A DNA stretch of 64,000 nucleotides from Paraburkholderia sp. Tr-20389. GTDB lineage: Bacteria > Pseudomonadota > Gammaproteobacteria > Burkholderiales > Burkholderiaceae. The position numbers were made by a program, and so were the translations under genes. Positions 18,323 to 27,298 of the stretch are shown piece by piece; position 1 is the first letter of the stretch, and each line of letters opens with the position of its first letter. The DNA lies in NCBI RefSeq assembly GCF_017104565.1, contig NZ_JAAGPD010000038.1, positions 1 through 64,000 on the forward strand, in the 5' to 3' direction. The notes beneath the pieces were generated by a model. That model was not told where the DNA came from, ran no database searches, and was given only the letters and a program-made list of their open reading frames with translations.

Positions 18323-18820
18323 CTATCGGGAGGGCCCGACCGAATGCGTTTGCACGAAGTCGAGCGGGAAACGCCGGCCTGCGAGGTAGTCGTCGACACA
18401 TTGCATCACGAGCGGCGTGCGATGCCGGTCGGGACAGGCGCGCAGTTCGTCGGCGCTCATCCATACGGTGCGGACGATGTCGGGATCGAGCGCGCGGCCT
18501 TCGGCGGGTTCGCTGTCCGTCTTGCCGCAATACGTGAAGCGCAGATACGTCACGCCGTCCTGCGGGCCGTCGACTGTCTCGGGCCGGCTGAAATGCGTCA
18601 TGTACACGCCGACCAGCGCCGTGGGCGCGAAGGTCTGCGCTGTTTCTTCGAGCGCTTCGCGGATGACAGCTTGCGTCAGCGTTTCGCCCGCCTCCAGATG
18701 CCCGGCGGGCTGGTTCAGACGCAGCCCGGCGGCCGTGTGTTCTTCGACCAGCAGGAAGCGTCCGTCGCGTTCGACGACGGCCGCCACCGTGACATGCGGA
18801 GCCCAAGTTTCCGGTTTCAT
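18323..18820 (-). CDS. nudJ: Nudix hydrolase NudJ (phosphatase)
   Basis: 165-aa Nudix protein. The Nudix box is [22 protein letters not shown], beginning at about residue 40; the final glycine of the consensus is replaced by Ala. The flanking [10 protein letters not shown]-like context ([12 protein letters not shown]) and N-terminal [20 protein letters not shown] resemble E. coli NudJ, which hydrolyses HMP pyrophosphate, thiamine pyrophosphate and nucleoside di/triphosphates. The placement directly upstream of mnmA, as in E. coli, supports the assignment. Start ATG at 18820. Confidence 0.88.
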   Translation of the reverse strand: MKPETWAPHVTVAAVVERDGRFLLVEEHTAAGLRLNQPAGHLEAGETLTQAVIREALEETAQTFAPTALVGVYMTHFSRPETVDGPQDGVTYLRFTYCGKTDSEPAEGRALDPDIVRTVWMSADELRACPDRHRTPLVMQCVDDYLAGRRFPLDFVQTHSVGPSR

Positions 18821-19108
18821 GGGACGGCATTTTACCGTTTATGGGCAGGGCTTGCCGGTGCCGGCGAAGAACGGGGCGGCCCCCTTAGCACATATCGATG
18901 AAAAAGGCACGGGAAGACACAAGGATCGTGTTCCTGAATACCGGGATCGTTACCAATTTCGATCCGCCCCTAGACTTCGGTTAAAGTGGACCTCGTGGCT
19001 GAAGCCCCAGCCGTGCGTAGCCGTTGCACTTGCCTTTTTGCATTGCCGGCGTTGCCCTTCGTCGGCGATTCCAGATTTTCATAACAGGATGGTCGAGGAG
19101 GATTTACG

Positions 19109-20251
19109 ATGCACATCGGAGTGCCAGCCGAGACGCGGCCGTACGAAACACGCGTCGCCGCGACGCCCGAGACGGTCAAGAAGTACGTGTCGCAGGGCCA
19201 CAGGGTTAGCGTACAGCGCGGCGCAGGGACGGCCGCGAGTTATCTGGACGACGCGTACGCAGCTGCGGGCGCAGAGCTCGTCGATGCGCCGGCCGCATTC
19301 GGCGCAGAGCTCGTTCTCAAGGTTCAAAGCCCGACCGATTCAGAACTCCCGCTTCTCAAACGCGGGTCGGTACTGGTCGGCATGCTCGAGCCGTTTAATG
19401 CTGAAAACGCATCGAAGCTAGCAACTGCAGGCATCACTGCGTTCGCGCTCGAAGCCGCGCCGCGCACGACGCGCGCGCAAAGCCTCGACGTACTGTCGTC
19501 TCAAGCCAACATTGCGGGTTACAAAGCGGTGCTGCTCGCCGCCGATCTTTACCCGCGCTTCATGCCGATGCTGATGACGGCTGCGGGCACGGTGAAAGCC
19601 GCGCGCGTGCTGATTCTCGGCGCGGGCGTGGCGGGCTTGCAGGCGATTGCGACTGCAAAGCGCCTCGGCGCCGTGATCGAAGCCTCCGACGTGCGGCCTG
19701 CTGTAAAAGAGCAGATCGAATCGCTCGGTGCGAAATTCCTCGATGTGCCTTACGAAACCGATGAGGAGCGCGAAGCAGCGCAAGGCGTCGGCGGCTACGC
19801 GCGGCCGATGCCGCCTTCGTGGCTCACGCGCCAGTCGGCGCTCGTCCACGAGCGCGCGAAGCAGGCGGACGTGATCATCTCGACCGCGCTGATTCCGGGC
19901 CGTCCCGCGCCGACGCTGCTGTCCGTCGAAACCGTGCAGGCGATGAAGCCGGGCTCCGTGGTGATCGACCTCGCTGCCGGACGCGGGCCGGAGTACGAAG
20001 GCCAGCGCGGCGGCAACTGTCCGCTGACGGAAGCGGACAAGGTCGTCTCCAAGCATGGCGTGACGATCGCGGGCTATACGAATCTCGCGTCGATGGTCGC
20101 GTCGGATGCTTCGGCGCTGTACGCGCGCAATCTGCTGGACTTCATGAAGCTGATCGTCACGAAGGAAGGCACGCTCAATATCGATCTCGCGGACGACATC
20201 GTCGCGGCCACGCTGCTGGCGCGCGACGGCGAAGTCACGCGCAAGGCATAA
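19109..20251 (+). CDS. pntAA: NAD(P) transhydrogenase subunit alpha part 1
   Basis: NAD(H)-binding domain I of proton-translocating transhydrogenase, which moves hydride between NADH and NADP+ using the proton gradient and so supplies NADPH. 380 aa. N-terminal [21 protein letters not shown] is the alanine-dehydrogenase/PNT signature. The NAD-binding glycine motif is [24 protein letters not shown], followed by [17 protein letters not shown]. It ends soon after domain I, so the membrane part is separate (pntAB). A strong GAGGAG site at 19095-19100 precedes the ATG. First gene of a three-gene operon. Confidence 0.96.
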   Translation: MHIGVPAETRPYETRVAATPETVKKYVSQGHRVSVQRGAGTAASYLDDAYAAAGAELVDAPAAFGAELVLKVQSPTDSELPLLKRGSVLVGMLEPFNAENASKLATAGITAFALEAAPRTTRAQSLDVLSSQANIAGYKAVLLAADLYPRFMPMLMTAAGTVKAARVLILGAGVAGLQAIATAKRLGAVIEASDVRPAVKEQIESLGAKFLDVPYETDEEREAAQGVGGYARPMPPSWLTRQSALVHERAKQADVIISTALIPGRPAPTLLSVETVQAMKPGSVVIDLAAGRGPEYEGQRGGNCPLTEADKVVSKHGVTIAGYTNLASMVASDASALYARNLLDFMKLIVTKEGTLNIDLADDIVAATLLARDGEVTRKA

Positions 20252-20268
20252 GACATAGGAGACGGGTG

Positions 20269-20592
20269 ATGGAAGTCATCAACCATACCGTGATCAATCT
20301 GATCATATTCGTGCTGGCGATCTACGTCGGCTACCACGTCGTCTGGAATGTGACGCCCGCGTTGCACACGCCGCTGATGGCCGTGACGAACGCGATTTCG
20401 GCGATCGTGATCGTCGGCGCGATGCTCGCGGCAGGCCTTACCGTCGGCGGCACCGGCAAGTTCTTCGGCACGGTTGCTGTCGCGCTTGCCGCCGTGAACG
20501 TATTCGGCGGCTTCCTCGTGACGAGGCGAATGCTGGAGATGTTCAAGAAGAAGGAACCGAAGAAGATTGCTGGTCCGAAGGAGGGTGCGTAA
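20269..20592 (+). CDS. pntAB: NAD(P) transhydrogenase subunit alpha part 2
   Basis: 107-aa membrane segment of transhydrogenase domain II, with three predicted helices (about residues 5-25, 38-55 and 62-85). The sequence [27 protein letters not shown] is the usual PntA C-terminal membrane block, including the conserved [13 protein letters not shown]-type stretch. The tail is basic and cytoplasmic ([17 protein letters not shown]). It begins 17 nt after pntAA and its TAA is immediately followed by the pntB ATG, so the three subunits should be co-translated. Confidence 0.95.
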   Translation: MEVINHTVINLIIFVLAIYVGYHVVWNVTPALHTPLMAVTNAISAIVIVGAMLAAGLTVGGTGKFFGTVAVALAAVNVFGGFLVTRRMLEMFKKKEPKKIAGPKEGA

Positions 20593-22044
20593 ATGAGCCT
20601 GAACGTCGTTACGCTCCTCTATCTGATCGCCTCCGTCTGCTTTATTCAGGCACTCAAGGGGCTGTCCAATCCGAAGACCGCGCGAACGGGTAACTTGTTC
20701 GGCATGGTCGGCATGGCGATCGCGATTCTGACGACCGTCGCGCTGATCGCGAAGCAGGCGGCCGCGCTCGGCTCGAATCTGTCGCTGGGTCTGTCGCTCG
20801 TGTTCGTTGCGCTGATTGTCGGCGGCGGGATTGGCGCATTCGTTGCCGCGCGCGTCGAGATGACGAAGATGCCGGAACTGGTCGCGGCGATGCACTCGCT
20901 GATCGGTATGGCGGCTGTGTGTATCGCTTATGCGGTGGTCTCGGAGCCGGCTGCATTCGGACTGGGTGCTGAAGAGGGCATCCCTGGCTTCCTGCCGTAC
21001 GGCAACCGGATCGAACTGTTCATCGGCACGTTCGTCGGTGCGATTACCTTCAGTGGTTCGGTGATCGCGTTCGGCAAGCTGTCGGGCAAGTACAAGTTCC
21101 GGCTGTTCCAGGGCGCGCCTGTGGTCTACGCGGGTCAGCATCTGATCAACCTGCTGCTCGCGATCGCGATGATCGGCTTCGGCGTGATCTTCTTCCTCAC
21201 GCAATCGTGGCTGCCGTTCATCATCATGACGCTGATCGCGTTTGCGCTGGGCGTGCTGATCATCATCCCGATCGGCGGGGCGGACATGCCGGTGGTCGTG
21301 TCGATGTTGAACTCGTACTCGGGCTGGGCGGCGGCGGGCATCGGCTTCTCGCTGAACAACGCGATGCTGATCATTGCCGGTTCGCTGGTCGGCTCGTCCG
21401 GTGCGATCCTGTCGTACATCATGTGCAAGGCGATGAACCGTTCGTTCTTCAACGTGATTCTCGGTGGCTTTGGTGGTGAGGCTACGGCGGCGACGGCAGG
21501 CGGCTCGGGTGAACAGAAGCCGGTGAAGTCGGGTTCGGCGGAAGATGCGTCGTTCATGCTCGGCAATGCCGAGACGGTCGTGATCGTGCCGGGTTATGGT
21601 CTGGCCGTTGCCCGCGCCCAGCATGCGCTGAAGGAACTCACCGACAAGCTGGTCGAGAAGGGCATCGACGTGAAGTATGCGATTCACCCTGTCGCGGGAC
21701 GGATGCCGGGTCACATGAACGTGCTGCTGGCGGAAGCCGAAGTGCCGTATGAGATCGTCCATGAGATGGAGGACATCAACGGCGAGTTCGGTCAGGTCGA
21801 CGTCGTGCTGGTGCTGGGCGCGAACGACGTGGTGAATCCGGCGGCGAAGACCGATCCGAAGTCGCCGATCGCGGGGATGCCGATTATCGAGGCGTACAAG
21901 GCCCGCACGGTGATCGTCAACAAGCGCTCGATGGCGGCGGGGTATGCCGGGCTCGACAACGATCTCTTCTACATGGACAAGACCATGATGGTGTTTGGCG
22001 ATGCCAAGAAGGTGATCGAGGAAATGGTCAAGTCCGTCGATTGA
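20593..22044 (+). CDS. pntB: NAD(P) transhydrogenase subunit beta
   Basis: 483-aa subunit holding the rest of membrane domain II (about eight or nine helices in residues 1-270) and the NADP(H)-binding domain III at the C-terminus. Recognisable pieces are VGAITFSGSVIAFGKLSG, GGADMPVVVSMLNSYSGWAAAGIGF, and in domain III VVIVPGYGLAVARAQHAL, KYAIHPVAGRMPGHMNVLLAEA and VNKRSMAAGYAGLDN. The ATG directly abuts the pntAB stop codon. Normal length. No clear intrinsic terminator before the convergent FAD gene. Confidence 0.97.
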   Translation: MSLNVVTLLYLIASVCFIQALKGLSNPKTARTGNLFGMVGMAIAILTTVALIAKQAAALGSNLSLGLSLVFVALIVGGGIGAFVAARVEMTKMPELVAAMHSLIGMAAVCIAYAVVSEPAAFGLGAEEGIPGFLPYGNRIELFIGTFVGAITFSGSVIAFGKLSGKYKFRLFQGAPVVYAGQHLINLLLAIAMIGFGVIFFLTQSWLPFIIMTLIAFALGVLIIIPIGGADMPVVVSMLNSYSGWAAAGIGFSLNNAMLIIAGSLVGSSGAILSYIMCKAMNRSFFNVILGGFGGEATAATAGGSGEQKPVKSGSAEDASFMLGNAETVVIVPGYGLAVARAQHALKELTDKLVEKGIDVKYAIHPVAGRMPGHMNVLLAEAEVPYEIVHEMEDINGEFGQVDVVLVLGANDVVNPAAKTDPKSPIAGMPIIEAYKARTVIVNKRSMAAGYAGLDNDLFYMDKTMMVFGDAKKVIEEMVKSVD

Positions 22045-22139
22045 GGTGTTGGGCTTTGCTTTCCGCGACGCTGGTCAGGTTCTTCACCGGCGTCGCGGGC
22101 ATGGGTTTGTCGGGCGTCGTCAGCCCGATTTCCGTACAT

Positions 22140-23762
22140 TCAGGGCGTTTGCGCCGACGTCAGGTTGAGCGCCAACGCTTGCGCGACTTCGATGCCGTCG
22201 ATGGCCGCCGAATAGATACCGCCCGCATACCCGGCACCCTCTCCTGCCGGATACAGACCTTCTACGTTCATGCTCTGGTAATCGTCCCGGCGTCGGATCC
22301 GGAGCGGTGACGACGTGCGCGTCTCCACGCCTGTGAGCACGGCATCGTGCATCGCGAAGCCGGCGATCTTCTTGTCCAGTTGGGGCAGCGCTTCACGGAT
22401 GGCTTCGATCACGTAGTCGGGCAGCGCAGTGCTGAGATCGGTCGGGTGCACACCCGGCTTGTATGACGGCACCACGGAGCCAAGCGACGTCGACGGCCGG
22501 CCGGCGATAAAGTCACCGACCAGTTGGCCGGGCGCGTGGTAGTTGCCGCCACCGAGTTCGAACGCACGCTCCTCCCATTTTCGCTGGAACGCAATGCCAG
22601 CCAGCGGACCGCCCGGATAGTCGTCCGGCGTGATGCCGACGACGATGCCCGCATTCGCGTTGCGCTCGGCCCGCGAATACTGGCTCATGCCATTGGTGAC
22701 GACGCGGCCGGGTTCAGAGGTCGCCGCGACCACCGTGCCGCCGGGGCACATGCAAAAGCTATAGACCGCCCGTCCATTGTTGGCGTGATGGACCACCTTG
22801 TAGTCGGCCGCGCCGAGTTGCTTGTGGCCCGCAAACTTGCCGAAACGGCTGCGATCGATCAGCCCCTGCGGATGTTCAATGCGAAAACCCAGTGAAAACG
22901 GCTTGGCTTCCATATATACACCGCGATCGTGCAGCATCTGGAAAGTGTCGCGGGCGCTATGGCCCACTGCCAGCACGACGTGGTCGCACCGAAGCGTTTC
23001 ACCGGTCGAGAGCTTGAGCGAGCGCACCTTGCCCTGATCGATTTCGATGTCTTCGACTCGCGTTTCGAAGCGCACTTCGCCACCCAGCTCGTGAATGGTG
23101 GCGCGCATTTTTTCCACCATGCTGACGAGGCGGAACGTGCCGATGTGCGGCCGGCTCAGATACAGGATGTCTTCCGGTGCGCCCGCCTTGACGAATTCTT
23201 CGAGCACCTTGCGGCCATAGTGGTTCGGATCCTTGATCTGGCTGTACAGCTTGCCGTCGGAAAACGTTCCGGCGCCGCCTTCGCCGAACTGCACGTTGGA
23301 TTCAGGGTTGAGCACGGACTTGCGCCACAGGCCAAAGGTGTCCTTGGTGCGCTCACGCACGGCCTTGCCACGCTCGAGAATGATGGGGCGGAACCCCATC
23401 TGCGCGAGGATCAGTCCCGCAAACAGTCCGCACGGTCCCATCCCGATCACCACCGGACGCGGCCGGGTGGTGTGCTCAGGTGCCTTTGCGACGAAGCGGT
23501 ATGTCATGTCCGGTGTCACCCCGCAATGCGGCGTGCCGGCGAGTCGCGTGCGTGCGGTCGCTTCGTCCTTGACTTCGACGTCGACGATATACGTCAACTT
23601 GATATCGGAACGCTTGCGTGCATCGTGCGCACGGCGGAATACGGTGTAACGGACGATCCCCTCTGCCGCCACGCCGAGATCCGCGAGGCGTGCGCGAACC
23701 GCGGCGTCGAGATCGCTGTCGGCATGGTCGAGAGGGAGTTTGACTTCGCTTAAACGTAACAT
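22140..23762 (-). CDS. NAD(P)/FAD-dependent protein of the COG2509 type
   Basis: 540-aa soluble flavoprotein of the uncharacterised FAD-dependent dehydrogenase family. An N-terminal ferredoxin-like region (1-100; MLRLSEVKLPLDH, YTVFRRAHDARKRSDIKLTYIVD) precedes the dinucleotide motif PVVIGMGPCGLFAGLILAQMGF at about residues 108-130. NVQFGEGGAGTFSDGKLYSQIKD and the C-terminal YPAGEGAGYAGGIYSAAIDGIEVA are family signatures, the latter closing the FAD site. The reaction is not known. Start at the ATG 23762; a longer frame to 23912 is rejected. It converges with pntB. Confidence 0.88.
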   Translation of the reverse strand: MLRLSEVKLPLDHADSDLDAAVRARLADLGVAAEGIVRYTVFRRAHDARKRSDIKLTYIVDVEVKDEATARTRLAGTPHCGVTPDMTYRFVAKAPEHTTRPRPVVIGMGPCGLFAGLILAQMGFRPIILERGKAVRERTKDTFGLWRKSVLNPESNVQFGEGGAGTFSDGKLYSQIKDPNHYGRKVLEEFVKAGAPEDILYLSRPHIGTFRLVSMVEKMRATIHELGGEVRFETRVEDIEIDQGKVRSLKLSTGETLRCDHVVLAVGHSARDTFQMLHDRGVYMEAKPFSLGFRIEHPQGLIDRSRFGKFAGHKQLGAADYKVVHHANNGRAVYSFCMCPGGTVVAATSEPGRVVTNGMSQYSRAERNANAGIVVGITPDDYPGGPLAGIAFQRKWEERAFELGGGNYHAPGQLVGDFIAGRPSTSLGSVVPSYKPGVHPTDLSTALPDYVIEAIREALPQLDKKIAGFAMHDAVLTGVETRTSSPLRIRRRDDYQSMNVEGLYPAGEGAGYAGGIYSAAIDGIEVAQALALNLTSAQTP

Positions 23763-23853
23763 GGGTGCCAAAGTACAGTCGCCACGGGAATCGTGGTCAA
23801 TCCCGTATTTTATAGGTACAGCGGCTTTTCGAAGCGAAAGGCGCCGCACGCCC

Positions 23854-24540
23854 TCAGCGCGGTTTGACGCCAATACTCCGCATGAAATCCGCAAGCCTTC
23901 TCCCCTCGACATCGGGAAAAGCCTCGAGCACCGCTAGCTCATCCATATTCGCAAGCGCAAAGTGGCGAAAATCCTCCCGCAGCTCGCACCACGCGCCGAG
24001 CGTAAACCGCGCCCCCCAATAAGCTAGCGCTAGCGGCCAAACCCGCCGCTGCGTCGCGGCGCCATGCTTGTCCTGATACGCAAAGCTCACGATATGCCGC
24101 GTATCGATCGCGCGATGCAGCGTATCCACAATCGCCGACACGTTTCCATCGACATGAAACGACGGCGCAAAGAATGCCAGCCGGTCGATGGTCGCGCGCT
24201 TGTCAGCGGGCATCGCCGAAGCAATCTTCGCCAGCGCGCCGCGCGCGCCCGCCGCCATGCTCTCGCCGCCCCACGATTCGACCATCCGCGCACCGGCCGC
24301 CAGTGCCATCAGTTCTTCGGCGGTAAAGGTCAAAGGCGGCAGGCTCGCGCTGCGGCTCAAGCGGTAGCCGATGCCCGCTTCGCCCTCGATCGGCACGCCC
24401 GACAGTTGCAGATCCTGCACATCGCGATACACGGTACGCAACGATACGTGCAGCCAGTCCGCCAGTTGCTGCGCGGTCGTCAGGCGCCGGCCGCGCAGCA
24501 GTTCGGCAATCTGGAACAGGCGATCGGCGCGTCGCGTCAT
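23854..24540 (-). CDS. HTH/WYL-domain transcriptional regulator (YafY-like)
   Basis: 228 aa from the ATG at 24540 (MTRRADRLFQIAELLR). An N-terminal winged HTH of the HTH_11/DeoR type (RRLTTAQQLADWLHVSLRTVYRDVQDLQLSGVPI in pieces, residues 15-50) is followed by a linker GEAGIGYRLS and a WYL-type ligand-sensing domain (about 120-200). It probably regulates itself and the VOC-family gene that lies 83 nt upstream on the same strand. Ligand unknown. The longer frame to 24594 is less likely. Confidence 0.85.
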   Translation of the reverse strand: MTRRADRLFQIAELLRGRRLTTAQQLADWLHVSLRTVYRDVQDLQLSGVPIEGEAGIGYRLSRSASLPPLTFTAEELMALAAGARMVESWGGESMAAGARGALAKIASAMPADKRATIDRLAFFAPSFHVDGNVSAIVDTLHRAIDTRHIVSFAYQDKHGAATQRRVWPLALAYWGARFTLGAWCELREDFRHFALANMDELAVLEAFPDVEGRRLADFMRSIGVKPR

Positions 24541-24623
24541 CGTGGGAGTCTCGCGGAAGTACACGGGGAATCTCCCGCGATGATAGCGCCGCACGACGTG
24601 CCCCTGTCACACCGGCGATGCCT

Positions 24624-25007
24624 TCAGCCGTTGGTCTTCGAATGCAGGCCGATGCGGTTGCCTTCCGTGTCGGTGAAAAAGCCGATCCAGCCGATGTCGT
24701 TCGGCAACTGCACGGCGGGCCCTTCGACCTTGCCGCCCGCGCGCTTCACGCGTTCGAGCGTCGCATCGACGGTGGGTCGAGCGTTCAGATAGATCACCGT
24801 ACCCGTCGCCGAAGGCTCCAGCGTCGAACTCTTCACGATGCTGCCGCCCGTCGACGGCTCGTCGTAGTTGAAAATCGCCATCGGCACGCCGAAGTCCTCG
24901 CGGCGTAGCTGCGTGTCGAGCGCGGCTTCATAGAAACGGACGGCGCGATCGAAATCGATGGACGGAATTTCGAACCAGGCGATTGCGCGGTTGAGTTGTG
25001 CGGACAT
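24624..25007 (-). CDS. VOC family (glyoxalase/bleomycin-resistance fold) protein
   Basis: 127 aa from the ATG at 25007, which follows AGGAGAACGTC on the minus strand. One or two beta-alpha-beta-beta-beta modules: AIAWFEIPSIDFDRAVRFYEAAL at the N-terminus, then VIYLNARPTVDATLERVKRAGGKVEGPAV and GWIGFFTDTEGNRIGLHSKT. The Glu/His metal ligands of true glyoxalases are only partly evident, so the activity is open. Pairing with a YafY-type regulator is common for such genes. The longer frame to 25073 includes the ribosome site and is rejected. Confidence 0.85.
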   Translation of the reverse strand: MSAQLNRAIAWFEIPSIDFDRAVRFYEAALDTQLRREDFGVPMAIFNYDEPSTGGSIVKSSTLEPSATGTVIYLNARPTVDATLERVKRAGGKVEGPAVQLPNDIGWIGFFTDTEGNRIGLHSKTNG

Positions 25008-25113
25008 GACGTTCTCCTGTTGGTGGTTGTCGCCGGATGGCGTAGGAGAAGTGTGCGGGCGGGCTACTGACAACGTTCTGTCAGTAGCGTTGGCTCAGCC
25101 GCAAACGCGCGGG

Positions 25114-25142
25114 CAATAAAAAAGCGGGCATCGCGCCCGCTT
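25114..25142 (-). terminator. Terminator after the rRNA methyltransferase gene
   Basis: Stem AAGCGGGC/GCCCGCTT (25122-25129 with 25135-25142), 5-nt loop. On the minus strand it is followed by TTTTTATT, ending transcription 24 nt after the methyltransferase stop. Confidence 0.85.
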
Positions 25143-25165
25143 CTTCATCCGAACAGGAAATCGGC

Positions 25166-26446
25166 TTACGCCTTCGGCTCATCCGCCGCCGGTCGTTGCC
25201 GCACGCTGCCCGCGATCAGATCGAAGCGGAACAGGCGGCATTCGAGCGCGCCGTTATACAGCGGGGTCTTGGCCGACTCGCGCAGGCGCAGTTGCCCCGG
25301 CAGCTTGCGATCCGACGTCAGCACGAACGCGTGCCAGCCGGTAAAGCGCTTCTTCAGCGCATCGCCGAAGGACTGGAAGAACTCGGTCATGTCCGGCGTA
25401 TCCGTTTCCGCACGCCGGAAGCCGCCTTCTTCGCGCCCCGTGTTGCGGATCTCGCCGCGCGGACCGCGCCCGCGCACTTCGATCCGCTCGCCATACGGCG
25501 GATTCGCGACGAGGATGCCCGCTTCGCTCACGGGCGGCATCATGTTGCGCGCATCGATCTGCTTCAGCGGCAGCGCCGGGAAGCCGGCACGCTCGAAGTT
25601 TGCGCGCGCCTTCTCGAGCATGTTGTCGGAGATGTCGCTGCCGAAGATCAGCAGATCGCCGCGGCCCGCGCGCGCCGCGCGCTTCGCGTCCTGCGCGGCG
25701 ACCTTCAGCGTCTGCCACGCGGACACGTCGTATTGCTTGAACTTCTCGAAGGCGAAGCGCCGGTCGACGCCCGGTGCAATGCTCAGCGCGACCTGCGCCG
25801 CTTCCGCGAGGAACGTGCCGCTGCCGCACATCGGGTCGTACAGCGGCGTGCCCGGCGTCCAGCCCGTCAGCCGCAGAATGCCCGCCGCGAGATTCTCGCG
25901 CAGCGGCGCCGCACCCTTGTCCAGACGCCAGCCGCGCTTGAACAGCGGCTCGCCGGATGTGTCGAGATACAGCGTGCAGTCGGTGGCCGTCAGGAATGCG
26001 AACACGCGCACGTCGGGCGCGCCCGTGTCGATGCTCGGACGCGCGCCCGTCTTGTCGCGCAGACGGTCGCAGATCGCGTCCTTCACGCGCAGCGTCGCGA
26101 ATTCGAGGCTGCGCAGCGGCGACTTGATTGCCGTGACGTCGACGCGCAGCGTCTCGTTCGCCGAGAACCACTGCTCCCAGCGCTGTTCGAGCGCGAGCCC
26201 GAAGATGTCCTGCTCGTTGCGATACGGACGATGCGCGATCTTCAGCAGCACACGGCTCGCGATCCGCGAATGCAGGTTGGCGGCCATGCCGGCTGCCCAA
26301 TCGCCCTTGAAGTGCACGCCGCCGGGCACTTGCGCGCCGGCGGTGAACGGCTTGCCTTTCAGATGACGCGCGGCGATCTCGGCGAGTTCGGCGGCGAGCG
26401 CGGCTTCAAGGCCGCGCGGGCAGGGGATGAAAAATTCGAAGGACAT
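25166..26446 (-). CDS. rlmL: THUMP-domain class I rRNA methyltransferase (RlmL-like)
   Basis: 426 aa. N-terminal ferredoxin-like plus THUMP RNA-binding region (1-165; MSFEFFIPCPRGLEAALAAEL, FKGDWAAGMAANLHSRIASRVLL), then a Rossmann methyltransferase domain with the SAM motif YDPMCGSGTFLAEAAQVAL at about 215 and the catalytic NPPY in ILVANPPYGER. It should form m2G2445 in 23S rRNA. E. coli RlmKL is a 702-aa fusion; the RlmK half (m7G2069) is absent here. The insertion RGRGPRGEIRNTGREEGGFRRAE near residue 320 is unusual. Symbol by homology only. Confidence 0.85.
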   Translation of the reverse strand: MSFEFFIPCPRGLEAALAAELAEIAARHLKGKPFTAGAQVPGGVHFKGDWAAGMAANLHSRIASRVLLKIAHRPYRNEQDIFGLALEQRWEQWFSANETLRVDVTAIKSPLRSLEFATLRVKDAICDRLRDKTGARPSIDTGAPDVRVFAFLTATDCTLYLDTSGEPLFKRGWRLDKGAAPLRENLAAGILRLTGWTPGTPLYDPMCGSGTFLAEAAQVALSIAPGVDRRFAFEKFKQYDVSAWQTLKVAAQDAKRAARAGRGDLLIFGSDISDNMLEKARANFERAGFPALPLKQIDARNMMPPVSEAGILVANPPYGERIEVRGRGPRGEIRNTGREEGGFRRAETDTPDMTEFFQSFGDALKKRFTGWHAFVLTSDRKLPGQLRLRESAKTPLYNGALECRLFRFDLIAGSVRQRPAADEPKA

Positions 26447-26587
26447 GGAGATTGCCGCAAAGGCGTTGATTAAGGCGACATTGTACGCGGTCGCCTTGCC
26501 GTGCCCTGCGGCAGGTCGTTCACACGCGGGTCGACGTGTCTGCCTGACGCGTGCCGGACGCCTGGCCTAAGCGCGGCCCCGTGCGGA

Positions 26588-27298
26588 TCAGCCCTTCGTC
26601 GCCGACGCGGATACGGGCGCTGCCGCCGGCCCCGTCGTCGCTGCCGGGCACGTCACGGTCGCGCCGCGAGTCGGCGCGGCCGCCAGATTGCGCACGGCGG
26701 CGCCGATCTCCGTGGAAATCTGCTGCACCGCGCGCCGATGTCCGTCGGCAATCGCGTCGTAACCGCCCGAGACAGTCTCGCCAACCACGCTGCGGCATGT
26801 CAGCACGGCCTGCGTGCGCACCGCGCGCACGCTCCACACGGCGTCGATCAGCGTGCGCGAACCGGGCCACGACTCGAAGCGCTGCACGTTCACGCTGACG
26901 CGATAGACGGGCACGCGGTCGGGATACGGCGAGCCGTACACGTCGATCGTGCCCAGTTGCTGCGTGAGCGAACTGGACAGTGCGCGGCGGATTTCGTCGC
27001 CGGGCAGCGACGCCCAGCGCTCCTGTTCGAGCACCTGGACCTGAGTCGGCCCCGTCTGCACGACGAGCTGGTTTTTCGCCACTTGCGGCGGCACGTCGAC
27101 GGGCGGCACTTCGATCAGGAACGCCGGGTTGCTCGCGGTGCGCACGGAATCGGGCGATGCATCGCCTGCCGACAGCGTGTAGAAGTGGCTCGGCGGCGAC
27201 GAGCACGCGGCCAGTGCGGCAAGCAGTACGCCTGATAGCGCAACGGAAAGCGCGCGCACGCTAGCGTGCATCGTTCGGGGGACGCGTGCGAACGTCAT
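26588..27298 (-). CDS. pqiC: PqiC-like outer-membrane lipoprotein
   Basis: 236-aa ABC-type transport auxiliary lipoprotein (YmbA/PqiC family). The signal peptide ends in the lipobox LAAC (Cys about 32; ALSGVLLAALAACSSPPSHFYTL), and the HFYTLS after the cysteine is the family signature. It anchors in the outer membrane and docks the PqiB tunnel. Its ATG overlaps the pqiB stop by four nt (ATGA), which fixes the start at 27298 rather than the internal ATG. Last gene of the pqi operon. The C-terminal SASATKG tail is low complexity. Confidence 0.9.
   Translation of the reverse strand: MTFARVPRTMHASVRALSVALSGVLLAALAACSSPPSHFYTLSAGDASPDSVRTASNPAFLIEVPPVDVPPQVAKNQLVVQTGPTQVQVLEQERWASLPGDEIRRALSSSLTQQLGTIDVYGSPYPDRVPVYRVSVNVQRFESWPGSRTLIDAVWSVRAVRTQAVLTCRSVVGETVSGGYDAIADGHRRAVQQISTEIGAAVRNLAAAPTRGATVTCPAATTGPAAAPVSASATKG

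Noticed and set aside
15163-18537. 1124-codon plus-strand open frame
   Set aside because: Antisense to the glutamate-synthase-like gene and mnmA, crossing the repeat array. It is an artefact of GC-rich codon bias, with an Arg/Ala/Asp-rich translation and no family features.
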